From assembly GCA_946800325.1 (NCBI GenBank), contig OX326959.1:33117027-33181026 (forward strand): a DNA stretch of 64,000 nt, in the 5' to 3' direction. The notes under the pieces were generated by a model, which worked only from the letters and a program-made list of their open reading frames with translations, did not search any database and had not been told where the DNA came from. Positions 14,852 through 31,551 of this stretch are shown in pieces. This stretch comes from Luzula sylvatica. Taxonomy: Eukaryota > Streptophyta > Magnoliopsida > Poales > Juncaceae. Within the stretch, counting starts at the first letter, position 1. Each line of letters begins with the position of its first letter. The translations under genes were made by a program, and so were the position numbers.

Positions 14852-16291
14852 GTATATTATACATTTGAACATGTTAGATGTTCATTATAAATATTTGACA
14901 ATATATATATATTCTATATGTTTATTGTATATTTTATATGTTTTTCCTACTATATATAGGACAAATTATTTTTTCTTCATTTATTTTCGAGAAATAGATT
15001 TCGTCGGGTTTTGAATTTATGACCTCTTTGAGGTTTGAGAAGGTCTCTATTGTATACTTTTATATGTTTGTCATATATTGTTTTATAAAAAAGATCGTGC
15101 ACTCCAAAGGTGACACATGGCAATATGATTTTTTTTCGGTCTCTATATGCACTCCAAAGGTACGACATATTTCATTAAAGTTTATACATTTTTTTAGATG
15201 TATCATACATTTTTATATGTGTTTTACACCTTTTTGGATGTATGATATATATTTTTTACATATATGTTTAAAGTAATTGTTATACTCTTTAGATGTATGT
15301 GATACGTGTATGATATATATATATATCTTTATGTATTATATATTTGTAAAATGTATTTTATAATTTTTTAATATATGATATATATATTTTAATACAATAC
15401 ATGTTATATTGTTTTACATGTATGATATATCTTTTTAGATCTATCATCCCTTTTAGATGTATGATATATATTTTTTAAATACAATACATGTTAGATTTTT
15501 TTATATGTATGATATATTTTTATGTATGTATGATACACAGTTTAAGATATGTTTTTTTTATATGGATACATTTTGTATAAGTTTTTTTTGGACTAGATTT
15601 GTACCTTTCAATAAAAATTACATTTTTTGCGGCGTGCATCAAAATTGAAAAAACTCAAACTGTCAAGTGACGCTCCTACGTTTAATTGGGCGATCCGGAC
15701 AAGCTCACTCATATAGGATTCTAGTACCCTTTTTAAATAGCTATTATATTAAGGTTGGCGGTACCGGTGGCAATTAAGGTTGATGGAAAATAAAACCCTC
15801 AAATTACAGTTCATTTATTTTATAATATTTTGTTTTATTAAAATATTACATAATTGTTTCTATTTTCTTTTCATGATTGCTAGAATTTAGAAATTAAAAG
15901 TATTTTTTTTAGCAATTATTGTGACATTTATGTGTGAATAAAAGCAAATGATATTTTTAATAAAATAGAAATACTTTTATTTTGTCTTCATTAATAAAAA
16001 GTAACATTGATTTAGATAATTTTATACGTATATAAATTTTTAGTTATCCGACAAACTCTTAAATAAAAATTATACAATAAATATATTGTCGATTCAAATT
16101 ATAAACCGAAAATATAAAATTAATTGGTCTTCGATATTCTAGAAATGGGACAAACAAACCAATAAAGACCATCGAAAGCAAATATCTCTTTCTTATTCCC
16201 AATTTATTCATCTAAATAACCAATTCAAAATAAAGCGCACAAATACAACAAACAAAACGTTTTTGCAACAATATATAAAATCTTTTCTTCA
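14852..16291. other. AT-rich 3' flank of pseudogene B, shared with gene D
   Basis: Contains many imperfect copies of TGTATGATATAT and TACATTTTT, and the block TTATTTTCGAGAAA...GACCTCTTTGAGGTTTGAGAAGG near 14980-15045. All of it corresponds to 25100-26470 beside gene D, so it belongs to the segmental duplication. The block near 15010, read on the minus strand, looks like a tRNA-derived or LTR-end remnant. No gene seen. Confidence 0.65.
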
Positions 16292-17463
<1,172 letters not shown>

Positions 17464-17704
17464 CATTTCACAGGGTTATAAACGATATTTTCATATTTTG
17501 CAGGGTTAAAATCATTTAATGCCAAGTCCGTCGAAATTAATTCATTGTTGTGAAGAAGAAGAAGAGAGCAGCCCTTGTGGAAAATTAAACCGAACCGTCG
17601 TCATCATTTCGTCAATCGTGAAGAAGGACTGAAGAATGGAGCATTCCTACCTTTGTCTTTGTCGTGAAGATGAAGAAAAACTAAAACGAAGATTCGGTGA
17701 AGAT
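17464..17704. other. breakpoint region of the GH1 duplication
   Basis: The first 40 bp still match the intron upstream of gene D exon 8. After TTTTGCAGGGTTA the similarity stops and unrelated sequence follows, rich in GAAGAAG and ending at the hAT element. I see no gene here. Confidence 0.6.
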
Positions 17705-18498
17705 CAGTGTTGCAAATTGCGCTCTGTTGCGGCGATATTGCGTGCAATAGCGTGTACTGGAGGTCAAACGCTGCGCGCTGCGATTTTTTAGCATTGTTGC
17801 GTTTTTTGACGATATATTAATGTTGTGTTCTCAATAGCGCGAAGCGTATGTTGCGTGTAGTGTTGCGCAATATCTTGTTTTTGCAACATTCATTTTATTT
17901 GGGTTTGTGAAACTATTTTGAATATTTTTTGTTTATGTAAAAGGTTTATAAAGCCCATTATAGACTTATAGTTATAGATCCCAATATAAAACCACAAATA
18001 AGAAAATATTTTTTCTTTTCTTTCCAAGTCTTCGGGAGTCTCTAATTATATAGCCCAATTTAAATTTTCTTTTCTGTCCTAACTATTGATCCCACAAGAA
18101 GGTGAAAATGTTGTGATTGATGATGAGTATTCTTCAGGTGATGAGTAATTTTGGATTAAATGTTTGGATTTTGTGTTAGATTATATTACTATTGTGATAT
18201 GGATACGTCATGTGTTGCACTCTGAATTATGTAACAGTTAATTATTTTGATAGATATAACGGTACTATATCAATATATTATGATTTTTATGAGGTTGTTG
18301 CGTGCTTGTAGTTTGAATTATTTAGTTTTGGGGTAGTAGTGCTATAATGAATTTTGACTTTGAGTTATCATATACAAAAATTATTATTGTTATTGCTCGT
18401 TACAAAGGTGTAGCTTCGCTATATCGCACGCTATACGCTGTACGCTACAAAAAAAAAATGACGACGCCGTACAACGCTACACGCTATTTGCAATCTTG
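17705..18498. mobile_element. non-autonomous hAT element
   Basis: A 794-bp element between perfect 8-bp duplications GTGAAGAT (17697-17704 and 18499-18506). Ends: CAGTGTTGCAAATTGCG and, reverse complemented, CAAGATTGCAAATAGCG. Both subterminal regions carry GCG/CGC-rich repeats (GTTGCG, GCGTGTA, CGCTACACGCTA) and the interior is AT-rich, with no transposase frame. Confidence 0.9.
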
Positions 18499-18506
18499 GT
18501 GAAGAT

Positions 18507-19042
18507 GAAGAACTAAAACGGAGACTCGGTATGTAAAACGGTCCAAAAAGTAAAAAAAAATGGTCCAAAAAGTAAAAAAAAATTCGGACCCAAAATAATT
18601 AGAAAAAAAAATCGGTATGTAAAACGGGTTAAAAACGTTTTTTTGTCAAACACGGTTAAAAAATGTTTGACCGTTTTTTGAAACGTTTTTGCAAAAAAGG
18701 TACGGTCTTCCACCGTAATATCATTTTTTGGTGTTTTTCGATATTTTTTGCAACATTGGCATGAACCAAAAACTTACACATGGATAATACAGATACATAT
18801 TTCTGTTTCATGGAGCATATTTGATATAATTAAAAAAATAAACAGAAATTTACTTATTTGTCCATACATGAACCACTCAATTTACTTACTTACCAAACAA
18901 AATACGCATAACTCATCCATAACTCAATTCACTTATTCATCCATGACCCAATTTATTTATTTAATTATTCATCCAGACACGAACAACTCAATTTACTCGA
19001 CTAAAATCGTTTTGCTCCATTACTAGAAAATTATGGTCGAAA
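18507..19042. other. intergenic, 3' flank of GH1 gene C
   Basis: Holds direct repeats of GGTCCAAAAAGTAAAAAAAA and of CGGTATGTAAAACGG near 18525-18625. From about 18828 on it matches the 3' flank of gene A, marking the start of duplication unit 2. Confidence 0.6.
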
Positions 19043-22000
19043 TCAAGCATTCACTTTTTCTCCCACTTCCACGCTCTCGGTTTCTTGCTTCTTCGTTTCT
19101 CCATTGAGGAATTGAGTGAACCATTTAGCCGAGGACTTTTGCTTCCTTTCTAGGTTATTCTTATAGTCCACATAGACCAGACCGAACCGTTTAGCGAATC
19201 CAGCGGACCATTCGAAGTTGTCCACGAAAGACCAAGCGAAATATCCCTTCAAATTTGCTCCCTCTCTGATTCAATTTTGTCAAATATTTGAACGTGAGAA
19301 CCACGTTATAATTTGCAAAAAAAAAAATACCCTGAAAATAAATGAATATTGGTTCCTTTACCTGATTGCTTGCGCAGCTTCTGCGAGATAGTTTTGGTAA
19401 TACTCAATTCTCTTCGAGTCATTTAGTCTCTCCTCCCAAGTCTCTAATTTTTGCAATTCACTGTCTTCTTCATCCATTCCTATTCATTTTTTTTTAAAAC
19501 AAACGAAACAATTCAACCAAATTAACACAAAAATATTAGCGCTAGAAACAAAAAAAAAACAAGTACCATTTTCAGTGATATAAATTTTGAGACCCTTGTA
19601 TTTGTGGGTAACATAGTTGAGAGTTTTCTTTATACCCCATGGAACTATATATAGCCACGAAGAAGCAGCCTGTAAATCCCCGATAAAATATTCTCTTAGC
19701 CAAATATATATTTCCGTAAATAAGTAAATCGTAACTAAGAAAAACATTATAAGCTCTTACTGGTACTCCAATTGATTTACCATCCTTGTCCGTTACTGAA
19801 TAATAAAAATACAATGAAAATAGTTAGCGTAGTGTTTGAACTTTGAACTCTCATTTATGTTTGGGGTTATATATTAGTATTATTAATTGATTCAATTAAC
19901 GACTTAATTGATCATTTAATTAAATTGACTCGTTAATTAATATGTACTAATATTAACATATTATAAATTACTTACGTGTCAATTAAACGTGTTAATTAAT
20001 ATTTAATTGACTCAGTTAGAGAGGCTAATCAATTCATCTGAATGGGCAAACATATTTTCCCTTTTTGTTTTTCTTTGGGGAGAATTTTTTTACCTAATTT
20101 CTGGGCATGGAGAGTATTATAAATAGCAAAATGGGCCCCCGGGTTCTCTGAATAGGCAACATACTTGGTAGTATACTGGTTAATTCCGATGAAGTCGATG
20201 GCGCCTTTTAGCATCTTTTTATCTTTCTCGGATAATTTTGGGAGATCGTGTTTTAGTGTATCATGCAAGTTCCGAGGATAATGCCCGAAAAATATCGGAT
20301 CCAAATACCTTCACAAAATTTTTTTTTTTTTTTTTTTTATAAATTCTGAAGAAACAGAATGAAAATGAGGCATACCAGCCAATTATAAAGTCACGGCATT
20401 TCTGAGCCGTCTTTATATCTTCTGGTTTATCAGTTAATGGCTCGGGCCATTCTACATCAAGTACGATCCCTAGTTCACCCTTTTGATGCATCTAAAATAT
20501 AACATGTCGAAACCTTAATTTGATTAATAATGAACATAACATATGGTTTCTCAAAACATATTAATAAAATAGTATTGTTAATTGTTATACCTTGAATTTG
20601 TTTTTGTAGAGATTGTAGGCTATCCCGTGCGCCAAGAGTTGGTGATGAGCAGCCACTAAACAATTCTTACCAGAAGGATCTTTAACTCCCGGGGCGAATC
20701 CGCCTTCTCCGTATCCTTGTAACGCGGTTTGGATCGGTTCGTTTACTGATATCCATTGTTTTACTTTGTGTCCGAAGTTAGCAAAACACGCCTCCGCAAA
20801 TCTTTCGTAGTGGACCCTGAAGTAGCGTAATTTCGCGTAATTAGATTGAAATTTGAAAAGGAAATAGAAAAAAATATGAGGGTATGTGTATGGAAATTTA
20901 CAGAATGTCCTTTGATAACCATCCTTTTTTAGGATCGAACTCCCCCTTATGGTTACAATGTAGTTTAGAAGGCATGTCCCAGTGATATATCGTCACAAAT
21001 GGCTCGAGACCTACATGTAGTAGAATATTACGTTAAACTAAATCTTCAAATAAAAAATGGAAAATAATGCATAAATTATATTAAAATGTCAAATAATTGA
21101 TTTTTATGTACCGTATTTCTTGACACATGCGATTAATTTTTTGTAAAATTTGATTCCGTCCTTATTAGCCTCGGTTTCCAAACCAGCTACGAGTAAATGA
21201 TCGTATAAAAATGATTAAAAATTACATGGGCATTAAAGTAATTTAACAATTTCAAAAATAAACATCGTAGTTATTCGTCCTCTAATACAAAAATAAAATT
21301 AGCTAATTAGTGAAGTTGAACAACATACTAGGAAATAGACGAACCCACGATATAGAAAATCTGTAGGCATTAAAGCCTAACTCGGCCACAAGCTTAATAT
21401 CAGACTGCATATATATATGTATACATATCAGTATAAAAAATACTAACCAACTTGTCACGATATTTGAGCCGTAATTATCATTAATTACAAAAATATTAGT
21501 GAATAACCTCGTAAAATGTATAATGATCAAGAGCAATATTTGCATTTGATCCATCAGCTATTCCTCCTGATGAGATTATAAATGAAGTCGAGTTATTATA
21601 ATTTCGTATATAAACGAAAATGTAGAGAAGGAATAAGATATGTAAATGTAAAAAGAACCATTCTTTTGGAAAACATCCCAAATACTTTCTCCTCTGTTTC
21701 CTTTTGCTCCTTCAATCTAAAAGAGGGTAAAAATAATCGATGACGAGGATCACATTGCGAAATGTGACATTTTGGGAGATCAAATTGGAAAATTAACCTG
21801 GTAAGCTGATGTAGCAACACCAAAGAAGAATTTTTCTTCGGGGCATGAACCATCGGGAAAATCGCTTCTAGAAACTTCCTTCAGAATTCCATTTGTGCTT
21901 CCTGAATTCTTAATTAGCGAAAAACAAAGGAGAAAAATAATGATGGTTTCATTAGTAAGAGATGTTCATTACAATAATGGCGAATTAGTTATTTAGAGAG

Positions 22001-22158
22001 AGGGAACTAACTGAATAAATTCGCCATTTGTTCTTTTCCTTATCAATCCTGGATTCCACTCTCACTGACCTTCTCGTCCCGGCAATGGAAGGAACCCGTT
22101 GAGCAGTTAGCCGGAGATTGGAGCAATGTCCAGTTAATTGCATTATACTGGTCGCCAT
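19043..22158 (-). CDS. GH1 beta-glucosidase, plastid-targeted type (gene C), complete, 14 exons
   Basis: Close paralog of gene A with identical exon sizes. Exons, minus strand: 22012-22158, 21798-21908, 21659-21716, 21508-21566, 21329-21404, 21112-21186, 20902-21010, 20591-20816, 20376-20491, 20094-20308, 19761-19795, 19567-19669, 19362-19479, 19043-19265. They read through as 556 codons plus stop in phase. The transit-peptide-like N terminus, TSAYQ, HWDMP, NEP (Glu238), ITENG (Glu442) and NFEW motifs are all kept. Differences from A are mostly single substitutions (for example GVAT for GVST, HNHK for HCND-side residues, WSFVDN for WSFLDN) and nothing looks disabling. Intron 9 has a long T run and intron 10 an extra AT-rich insert. 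The expected role is hydrolysis of a beta-glucoside stored apart from the plastid; the substrate is unknown. Confidence 0.93.
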
Positions 22159-22240
22159 GAAGTCTTTGGATTGCTTTCTTTCTTTCTTCTAATAGTATGC
22201 TCTTGATTTCTTGCTTGAGATATCATCTCGAATTGGGGGG

Positions 22241-22249
22241 GTTTATATA
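22241..22249 (-). promoter_or_regulatory. TATA-box of GH1 gene C
   Basis: TATATAAAC on the coding strand about 85 bp upstream of the ATG, at the same place as in gene A. Confidence 0.6.
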
Positions 22250-23237
22250 GGCAATTCTCCTTCGTCCTTTCTCATCCAGTGAAATTAAACGACACGTTGA
22301 AATTAACCCATTCTTGCTGGCACTCGAAGGGGGGCGTGAAACACGAAAGAGTTGGTAGGAGAAAGGGGAATGCCGAAACGGTACAGAAGGGGACGGGGGT
22401 TGGTTGGGAAGGTGAAAAATGGCGCGAGGTGATTTGGCGGAATGAGAGAAACGGGAGGAGGAGGGACAGTCCTTTGGTGCGAAGGACAATGAGAAACACG
22501 GGGTAAAGACAAGAGTGGGAGTGGAGAGCGGTGCCTTAAATATCTGATATGGACCGGCATCCGTTACAATGTCCCGGATCGGTAATCACTCCACCGAATC
22601 GATCGATGAGCCATATGAGTCGATACGTACCGTATAAACCGACTTGGACTTGAATTACAATTTATTTGAACATTTAATTTTGAATCAGGTCACTATTTCA
22701 TAATTTTTTTTACATTGATTTGTGACCGAAGTTCCTATTTTTTTTTTGTTGCGTGTTTTTTTTTTCCCTCTCCACCAATTAGGATTGTAAAAAATTTGAA
22801 TATTAATCGTGTAGAATTTGAATTAATTTTAAAAATTTAGTATAAATAGATATTATAAAAATTATTTAATATAATATATATATTTAATATTAAAATGTAC
22901 AAAACCGGTATACCACTAATGGGGTCCGATATGAATTTGTTATATCGGTCGCTGACAAATATGTAAGGGATACGTGATATGTGTTAAGATACTAGTGAGA
23001 GTGGAGGAAAGCCCAACCATGTGAAATCCCAAGCCATTGTCACTTGTCAATGATATTTAGTGAAATGTGGCTATAATTTTTTGTTAAAATTGTTTTGTAC
23101 TATTTGTTGTTCGCACGGATTCGACATGCGACAATACGGCGATGTATATTGCATACAACGATACAATATTTTTACATATGATTTAAAATATAATTTAGAT
23201 ACATCGATACAGGTAAAGTCGATTTTTGAAAAATATC
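22250..23237. promoter_or_regulatory. upstream region of GH1 gene C
   Basis: The first 270 bp match the gene A upstream DNA; similarity is then lost between about 22525 and 22985 (AT-rich, with a GATATGGACCGGCATCC block) and returns at about 22995 with the CCCAACCATGTGAAA block. The replaced middle is a candidate for regulatory divergence between A and C. The overlapping open frames here on both strands are not conserved with the gene A side. Confidence 0.5.
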
Positions 23238-23245
23238 AACGCAAC

Positions 23246-25025
23246 TAGGGGCGGAATCAGAGTCCAAAATTAGGGCGGGCCAAGAAGATTTTTTTTTTAT
23301 GTATTATTATCGAAACATGACATGTAAATTAGAAAAAAATACATAACATTACTAAATTATAAGTAAAATCCAAAAGTATACATTCGTCCAAAATAATAAA
23401 ACATCTAAAATAAAATCTAATTAAAACGTAATGGAACCCGTCTTTTTTGCATTAAGGCAAAGTTTTCTATAATTTTTTCCGTTGAAAAAGATTCGGCAAT
23501 CTCCTTTTCAATATAAACAATCAAATAGTTAGTTAAAAAAATCATTCTCCATTTTATTACGGAGTCTTGTCTTCACGATTTTCATTGCCGAGAAAGCACG
23601 TTCCGTAGTTGCCGTCGAAACCGGGAGAGTTAAAACGAGACGTAAAAGTCTATCGAGTAAAAAGAAAATCCTTGATTTTCCAATTTTCATTAGTGCTTGA
23701 CATAATTCAGAAATTGTAGACAATCCACGCAATTCGGGATTGTTGATCACATCAATATGATAATGTTGCAATTGATATCTTAAAAGAACTTTTTCATGTT
23801 CGGAAAAATCGGACGGATAAAATTTTTCCTCCAACTCACATATTGCATCAATATTGAATGAGTTGAATGAATCTTTTGGATCCAATGCACTACTCAAAAT
23901 TAGAAGTTGAGTCACTTGCTCACCGAATCTATTATTTAAATCTTGCACTTGTTGATCTATGGCACCAACAAAAATATTTATTCGATAATGGTGCTCGACC
24001 GTGACTTTATCTTTTACTCGGCGAGAACCAATTATGTCCGAGTACAAAGCATTTAAATCCGGAATTATGATATCCTTGTTTTGGAAAAATGACTTCACAT
24101 TTTCTATGAGATTTTCCCATCCATTATTTCTCAAATTTGAAATCCGGGATCACGTTCTATGGTGATTGTGTCATCCCCGGTATTAACTTCAACCATAATA
24201 ATTATTGGAACTTGAGAAATATGTTGTTGAGAATGATAAGGTACCGGAGATTGCTTGCTCATTAGGTTTCCTTCATTACTTGACATGACATAAGAATTAC
24301 TTGGCATGACATAAGAATGAGCACTTGATCCACTTGTTCGAGAATTGACACCAATTTTATGGCTCTTATTGAAGAACGAGTTGATCGTCTTTCTTTTTGA
24401 CATAATCTATCCTAAAAACAAGAACAACATAAGATAAAATTATGAATCTGTATTAAAAATGTAAGATTTGAATTGTTTTCAACTAAAAACTAACATTTGT
24501 TGCAATTATATTACTCATACATGAAAATTATGTTCTAATTTAAACAATTAGCTTTAATTTTTCTTCTTATTTTTAAGTTTTAAAAATTTGAGACAAGTAT
24601 TATAAAATTAATTACTTATCTTGAGAATCTTAAGAAACTTGAAGATATTACTTGCTTGTCCCATCTTGCTTTTAATTTGTTTCTAATTTGAAGAAGATTT
24701 TGGGTAATTTTGAAAAAAATCGGTGGGATTTCAAGAGGAAAAACAGGGACCAGCATTGGGGAGCATTGGGGAAGAAACATGTGCAATTATAAAGTATAAT
24801 ATTGGGATGACAAATATTCCATTTTTTTTTATCATCGATTGAACATTGGGGTTAAGCCCATTTGTATTGCTTTATTTACAATTTTCTTACTCTCCAATGT
24901 TTACTATAAAATTACAATTCATAAATAAGATCAAATAAAATATTCTACTAATATAAAATAAAAAAATTTAGAAATTATGGGGGGAGCCAAGGCTTCCCTT
25001 GGTCCCCCCTTTGATTCCGCCCCCG
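23246..25025 (-). mobile_element. hAT transposon, internally deleted, ZMYM1/TTF-finger type
   Basis: A 1780-bp element between perfect 8-bp duplications AACGCAAC (23238-23245 and 25026-25033). Termini: TAGGGGCGGAATCA at the left, CGGGGGCGGAATCA at the right (reverse complement). It contains a transposase start and end on the minus strand but most of the middle is missing. The corresponding site beside gene A (near 13455) is uninterrupted. Confidence 0.93.
23529..24403 (-). pseudogene. hAT transposase remnant (N-terminal and C-terminal parts)
   Basis: The frame 24131-24403 begins MSKRKTINSFFNKSHK, the usual start of TTF-finger/ZMYM1-like plant hAT proteins, and ends in ERDPG. The frame 23529-24134 overlaps it in another phase and encodes about 200 aa ending with the hAT dimerisation motif LPVSTATTERAFSAMKIVK. 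The TTF finger, DUF4371 and the catalytic core between them are absent. About 290 aa remain of a protein that is usually 700-800 aa, so this is an internal-deletion derivative that would need transposase from elsewhere. Confidence 0.88.
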
Positions 25026-25033
25026 AACGCAAC

Positions 25034-26472
25034 ATATACTATATAGACTATTTGTGTTGTTGGTTAATTGCCGCTCATCAATTTTGTACATTTTGATCTG
25101 TCTAGACGTTTAAAGATGTTCATTATAAATATTTGACAATATATATTTTTTTATATGTTTATTGTATATTTTTATATGCTTTTTCCGATTTATATAGGGT
25201 AAACTCTTTGTTCCTCACTTATTTTCGAGAAACCGAATTCGTCGGGTTCTAAACCCTTGACCTCTTTGAGATTTAGAAGGGTGTCTATTGTATATTTTTA
25301 TATGTTATAAGTTTTTACTTATGTTATATCTTTCTGTTATTGATATATAATAACTCTTTTATATGTTTATTGTATCTTTTTAAAGAAAAGATTGTTCGCT
25401 CCAAAGGCGATACGTGACGGTTTGATTTTTTTCAATTTTAATTGCATTTTGTGTACTCTATGTGCACTCCAAAACGTACGTCATCTTTCATCCAGGTTTA
25501 TACATTTTTTAGATGTATCGTACATTTTTTCATGTGTGTTTATACCTTTTTAGATGTATGATATACATTTTTTAATATAATACATATTATACTTTTTTAC
25601 ATGTATGATATATCTTTTTCAGATGCATCATCTATCTTTTTTAAATACAATACATGTTATACTTTTTTATATGTATTATATACTTTTATGTATGTGTGAT
25701 ACACAGTTTAAGATATAGTTTTTTTTATATGGATACATTTTGTACAAGTTTTTTTGACTAGATTTATACCTTTGTAAAAATATATATTTTTTGCGGCGTG
25801 CGTTTCAAGTGCACAAATACGTTCAAAATTGAAAAAAACTCAAATTGTCAAGTGACGCTCCTACGTTTAATTGGGCGATCCATGCACGCTCACTCGTGGA
25901 GGATTCCGATTCTAGTACCCTTTTTAAATAGCTATTATATTAATTTTTATAAGTTCGGAGATATCGGTGGCAATTAGGTTGATGGTAAATAAAACCCTCA
26001 AATTATAGCTCATTACTTTTGTACTATTTTGTTTCATTGAAATATTACATAATTTTTTCTATTTTCTTTTCATGATTGCTAGAATTTAGAAATTTAAAGT
26101 AATTTTTTAGCAAGTATTGTAACATTTATGAGTGAATAAAAGGACATGATATTTTAATAAAATAGAAATACTTTTATTTTGTTTTGATTAATAAAAAGTA
26201 ACATTGATTTAGATAATTTTATACATATATAAATTTTTAAATAAAAAATATACAATAAATATATTGTCGATTCAAATTATAAACCGAAAATCTGAAATAA
26301 ATTGGTCTGCAATATTCTAGAACCAGGACAAACAAACAAATAAAGACCATCTAAATCAAGTCTCTCTTTCTTATTCCCAATTTATTCATCTAAATAACCA
26401 ATTAAAATTCAAAATAAAGCGCACAAATACAACAAACAAAACATTTTTGCAACAATATATAAATTTTTTTCT
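25034..26472. other. AT-rich 3' flank of GH1 gene D
   Basis: Duplicate of 14880-16291 (about 25080 on), with the same TGTATGATATAT-type imperfect repeats and a clearer version of the GACCTCTTTGAG block at 25255. No gene seen. Confidence 0.65.
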
Positions 26473-29246
<2,774 letters not shown>

Positions 29247-31551
29247 TAAAATGGTGGCTTAATTACAAGGCCTTACTAGTGAGAGAGATTGTAATTATAA
29301 GTGGAAAACCGTTGCCAAGAAAGCGAAAAAATGTGAATATTTTGACTTCTCAATTACATTTCTCATTTCACCCCTCAATTTGTTGATTATTTATTTTTAC
29401 CCCCTAATTATTAATTTTTAAAAAAAAAAAAAAAACCCTGAATTATGAGCAATGTTGTGATAGAAAATCTTGCTTTATTAATTGGCAATTTCAATGATAT
29501 TAAATTCAGAAAAATTCCGGTCTTTCTCAAGTTTTGTACATATTAAAAAGTCTTTTATAAAATGTACATGAACAAAAATACCAGTAAAGAATGAATAAAG
29601 TGTAAATTAAACTATATCCCGAAAAAATTGTGCTTTGAAGATACATTGGATAGCAATAGCATAATGCGAAAAGCGATCAAAAGATAAGAAACATTAACTT
29701 ACACAGTTTTGTATGGCTGTTTTAGTATTGAATACAAAAACTTTAATTTGGGGGGAGTAGGCAATTAAAAAAAAAATGTATAACGATGCTCAATTGTACA
29801 AAATAATATATTATGCATACAAATTGAGTCATGTTTTGTATGATTAAAATTATAGGTGTCGTTCTTGTTGTACGAGATTTTTTTTCGTCAAATCGTTCTT
29901 CGTTAAAATTAAGAACCTCCTTTTTGTAAAAAAATTTCAATTTTTGGATACTCCAAAAAGGCAAAAACCCCCTCTAACCAATTTTTTTCTTTTCAAATAC
30001 CCCCCTCCCAGTTTAAATTTAACTTTTGATGATATAAACTATTTTTTGGACCAAAATAACTTTCTATTTTCATATTTGATAATTATAAAAATATTTTCTA
30101 TTATTTTTTATTAGTTTAAAAAATCATAAATATTTTTTAACTTATAATAATTTAAAAAAATTTATTATTTGTAGAAGTTATATGATTTAATATTCATTTA
30201 TTATTTTTTCATAAAAATTTAACAACAAATTATAATAAAAAAACAATATTAAAAAAAAACTACTTTCGCAGATTTTTCCTACATGATTTTAGATTTAGTT
30301 TGTCGAGAAAGAATAAAATATATTCTTGATAATGTATAGTAATATGATAACTCCATTAATTTTTTATGAAATTTCTGCCGTATAATATTTAATGATTTGA
30401 TGTATTATCATTTTAGTTACATCTATTTATATGATATATCATATTATCAATAATTAATTACTGAATATTCCACTTATATAATATGGGCATCATTTGTGCA
30501 TTATATAATTTAATTTGAATAGCCATATTTTCATATACTTATTTCTTCATATATTTGAGAATATTATTAATAAGTGTTTAAATGACATTGACAAAGTGAA
30601 CAAACGCACTTTATTAATAAATCGTCCAAACGTAAAATTTAAAGGCAAATAATAGATCAACCAAAACACCGTCCTTTGCCTCTCGAACCATTCACCGACT
30701 CGAGAAAAAATACTAACCAAGTTATATTAAGTTCAAACCAGCCAATATTTTAATGGATAAAAGACCATCGAGACTTCTCCGTTATATATAAAAAAAAATT
30801 CTTCTAATGTTACTTCAATTTTCTTCAACATTTTATTTTTAGTTATAATTCAATCATTTGACTTCAAACTCTAGTGTTATTTGATTTTTTTTTTATGTTT
30901 GCTCATCTTTCTTTTGTTCTTCAATAAAATATCAAAAACCAAAATAAATTTATAATCAGAGTCATGTATAATTGAACATAGAAATGCATAGTGTTTGCAT
31001 GATAAATTTGTTATGTCCTTGCAGTAATGTTGTCAGTGAAAATGAATGCGTTGTGACTGAAATTGTTGCTACGTAATTCAAGATTTCATTCAAATTAAAT
31101 TATATTTAAATAGATAATGTAAAATCCGGATTCATGATAATAAAAAGAAAAGATCCCAGATTGCAAAATCCGTTAATTTTGACATTTGAAATCCTGGATT
31201 TATTAATCCTAGTTTTTTTTAATCCGACCCAATCAACCCTCTTCCTCCTGGCGACCGTTGTTACGAACTTAATCCAAATCTAGTCTAGAATATAATTCGA
31301 AGAAATTCTGAGGTAATTTCCATGTACCCACAAAATGATTACAAATTCGTAATTGTATAAAAGAGAGAACTTTATCTAATGGATAAACCTAATTACCCCT
31401 TCAAGAAGCAATTAGTCTGATGATTGTAGCTTCATCTTTGAAAAAGTTAGAACTTTGGAATATCTATTGGCTGCATGCTAACTGTTCGATGAAATGCCCG
31501 AACCATTTATATAACTGGTTCTTCTTTCTCATGCGCAGGAAATAGAGTGGG
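29247..31551. other. intergenic region, divergent between GH1 gene D and SNRNP25 copy 1
   Basis: AT-rich. From about 30280 to 31550 it resembles 37030-38080 and 39830-40187 plus 42568-43068, that is, the upstream region of the SNRNP25-like genes is present three times. The stretch 29930-30060 has a C-rich AAAACCCCCTCT / ACCCCCCTCCC tract. An apparent leader intron ends just before the ATG (CATGCGCAG at about 31532-31540). No other gene seen. Confidence 0.55.

Noticed and set aside
14852..15700. Regularly spaced TGTATGATATAT words, considered as a CRISPR-like or satellite array
   Set aside because: Spacing and units are irregular, there are no spacers of fixed length, and the genome is plant nuclear.
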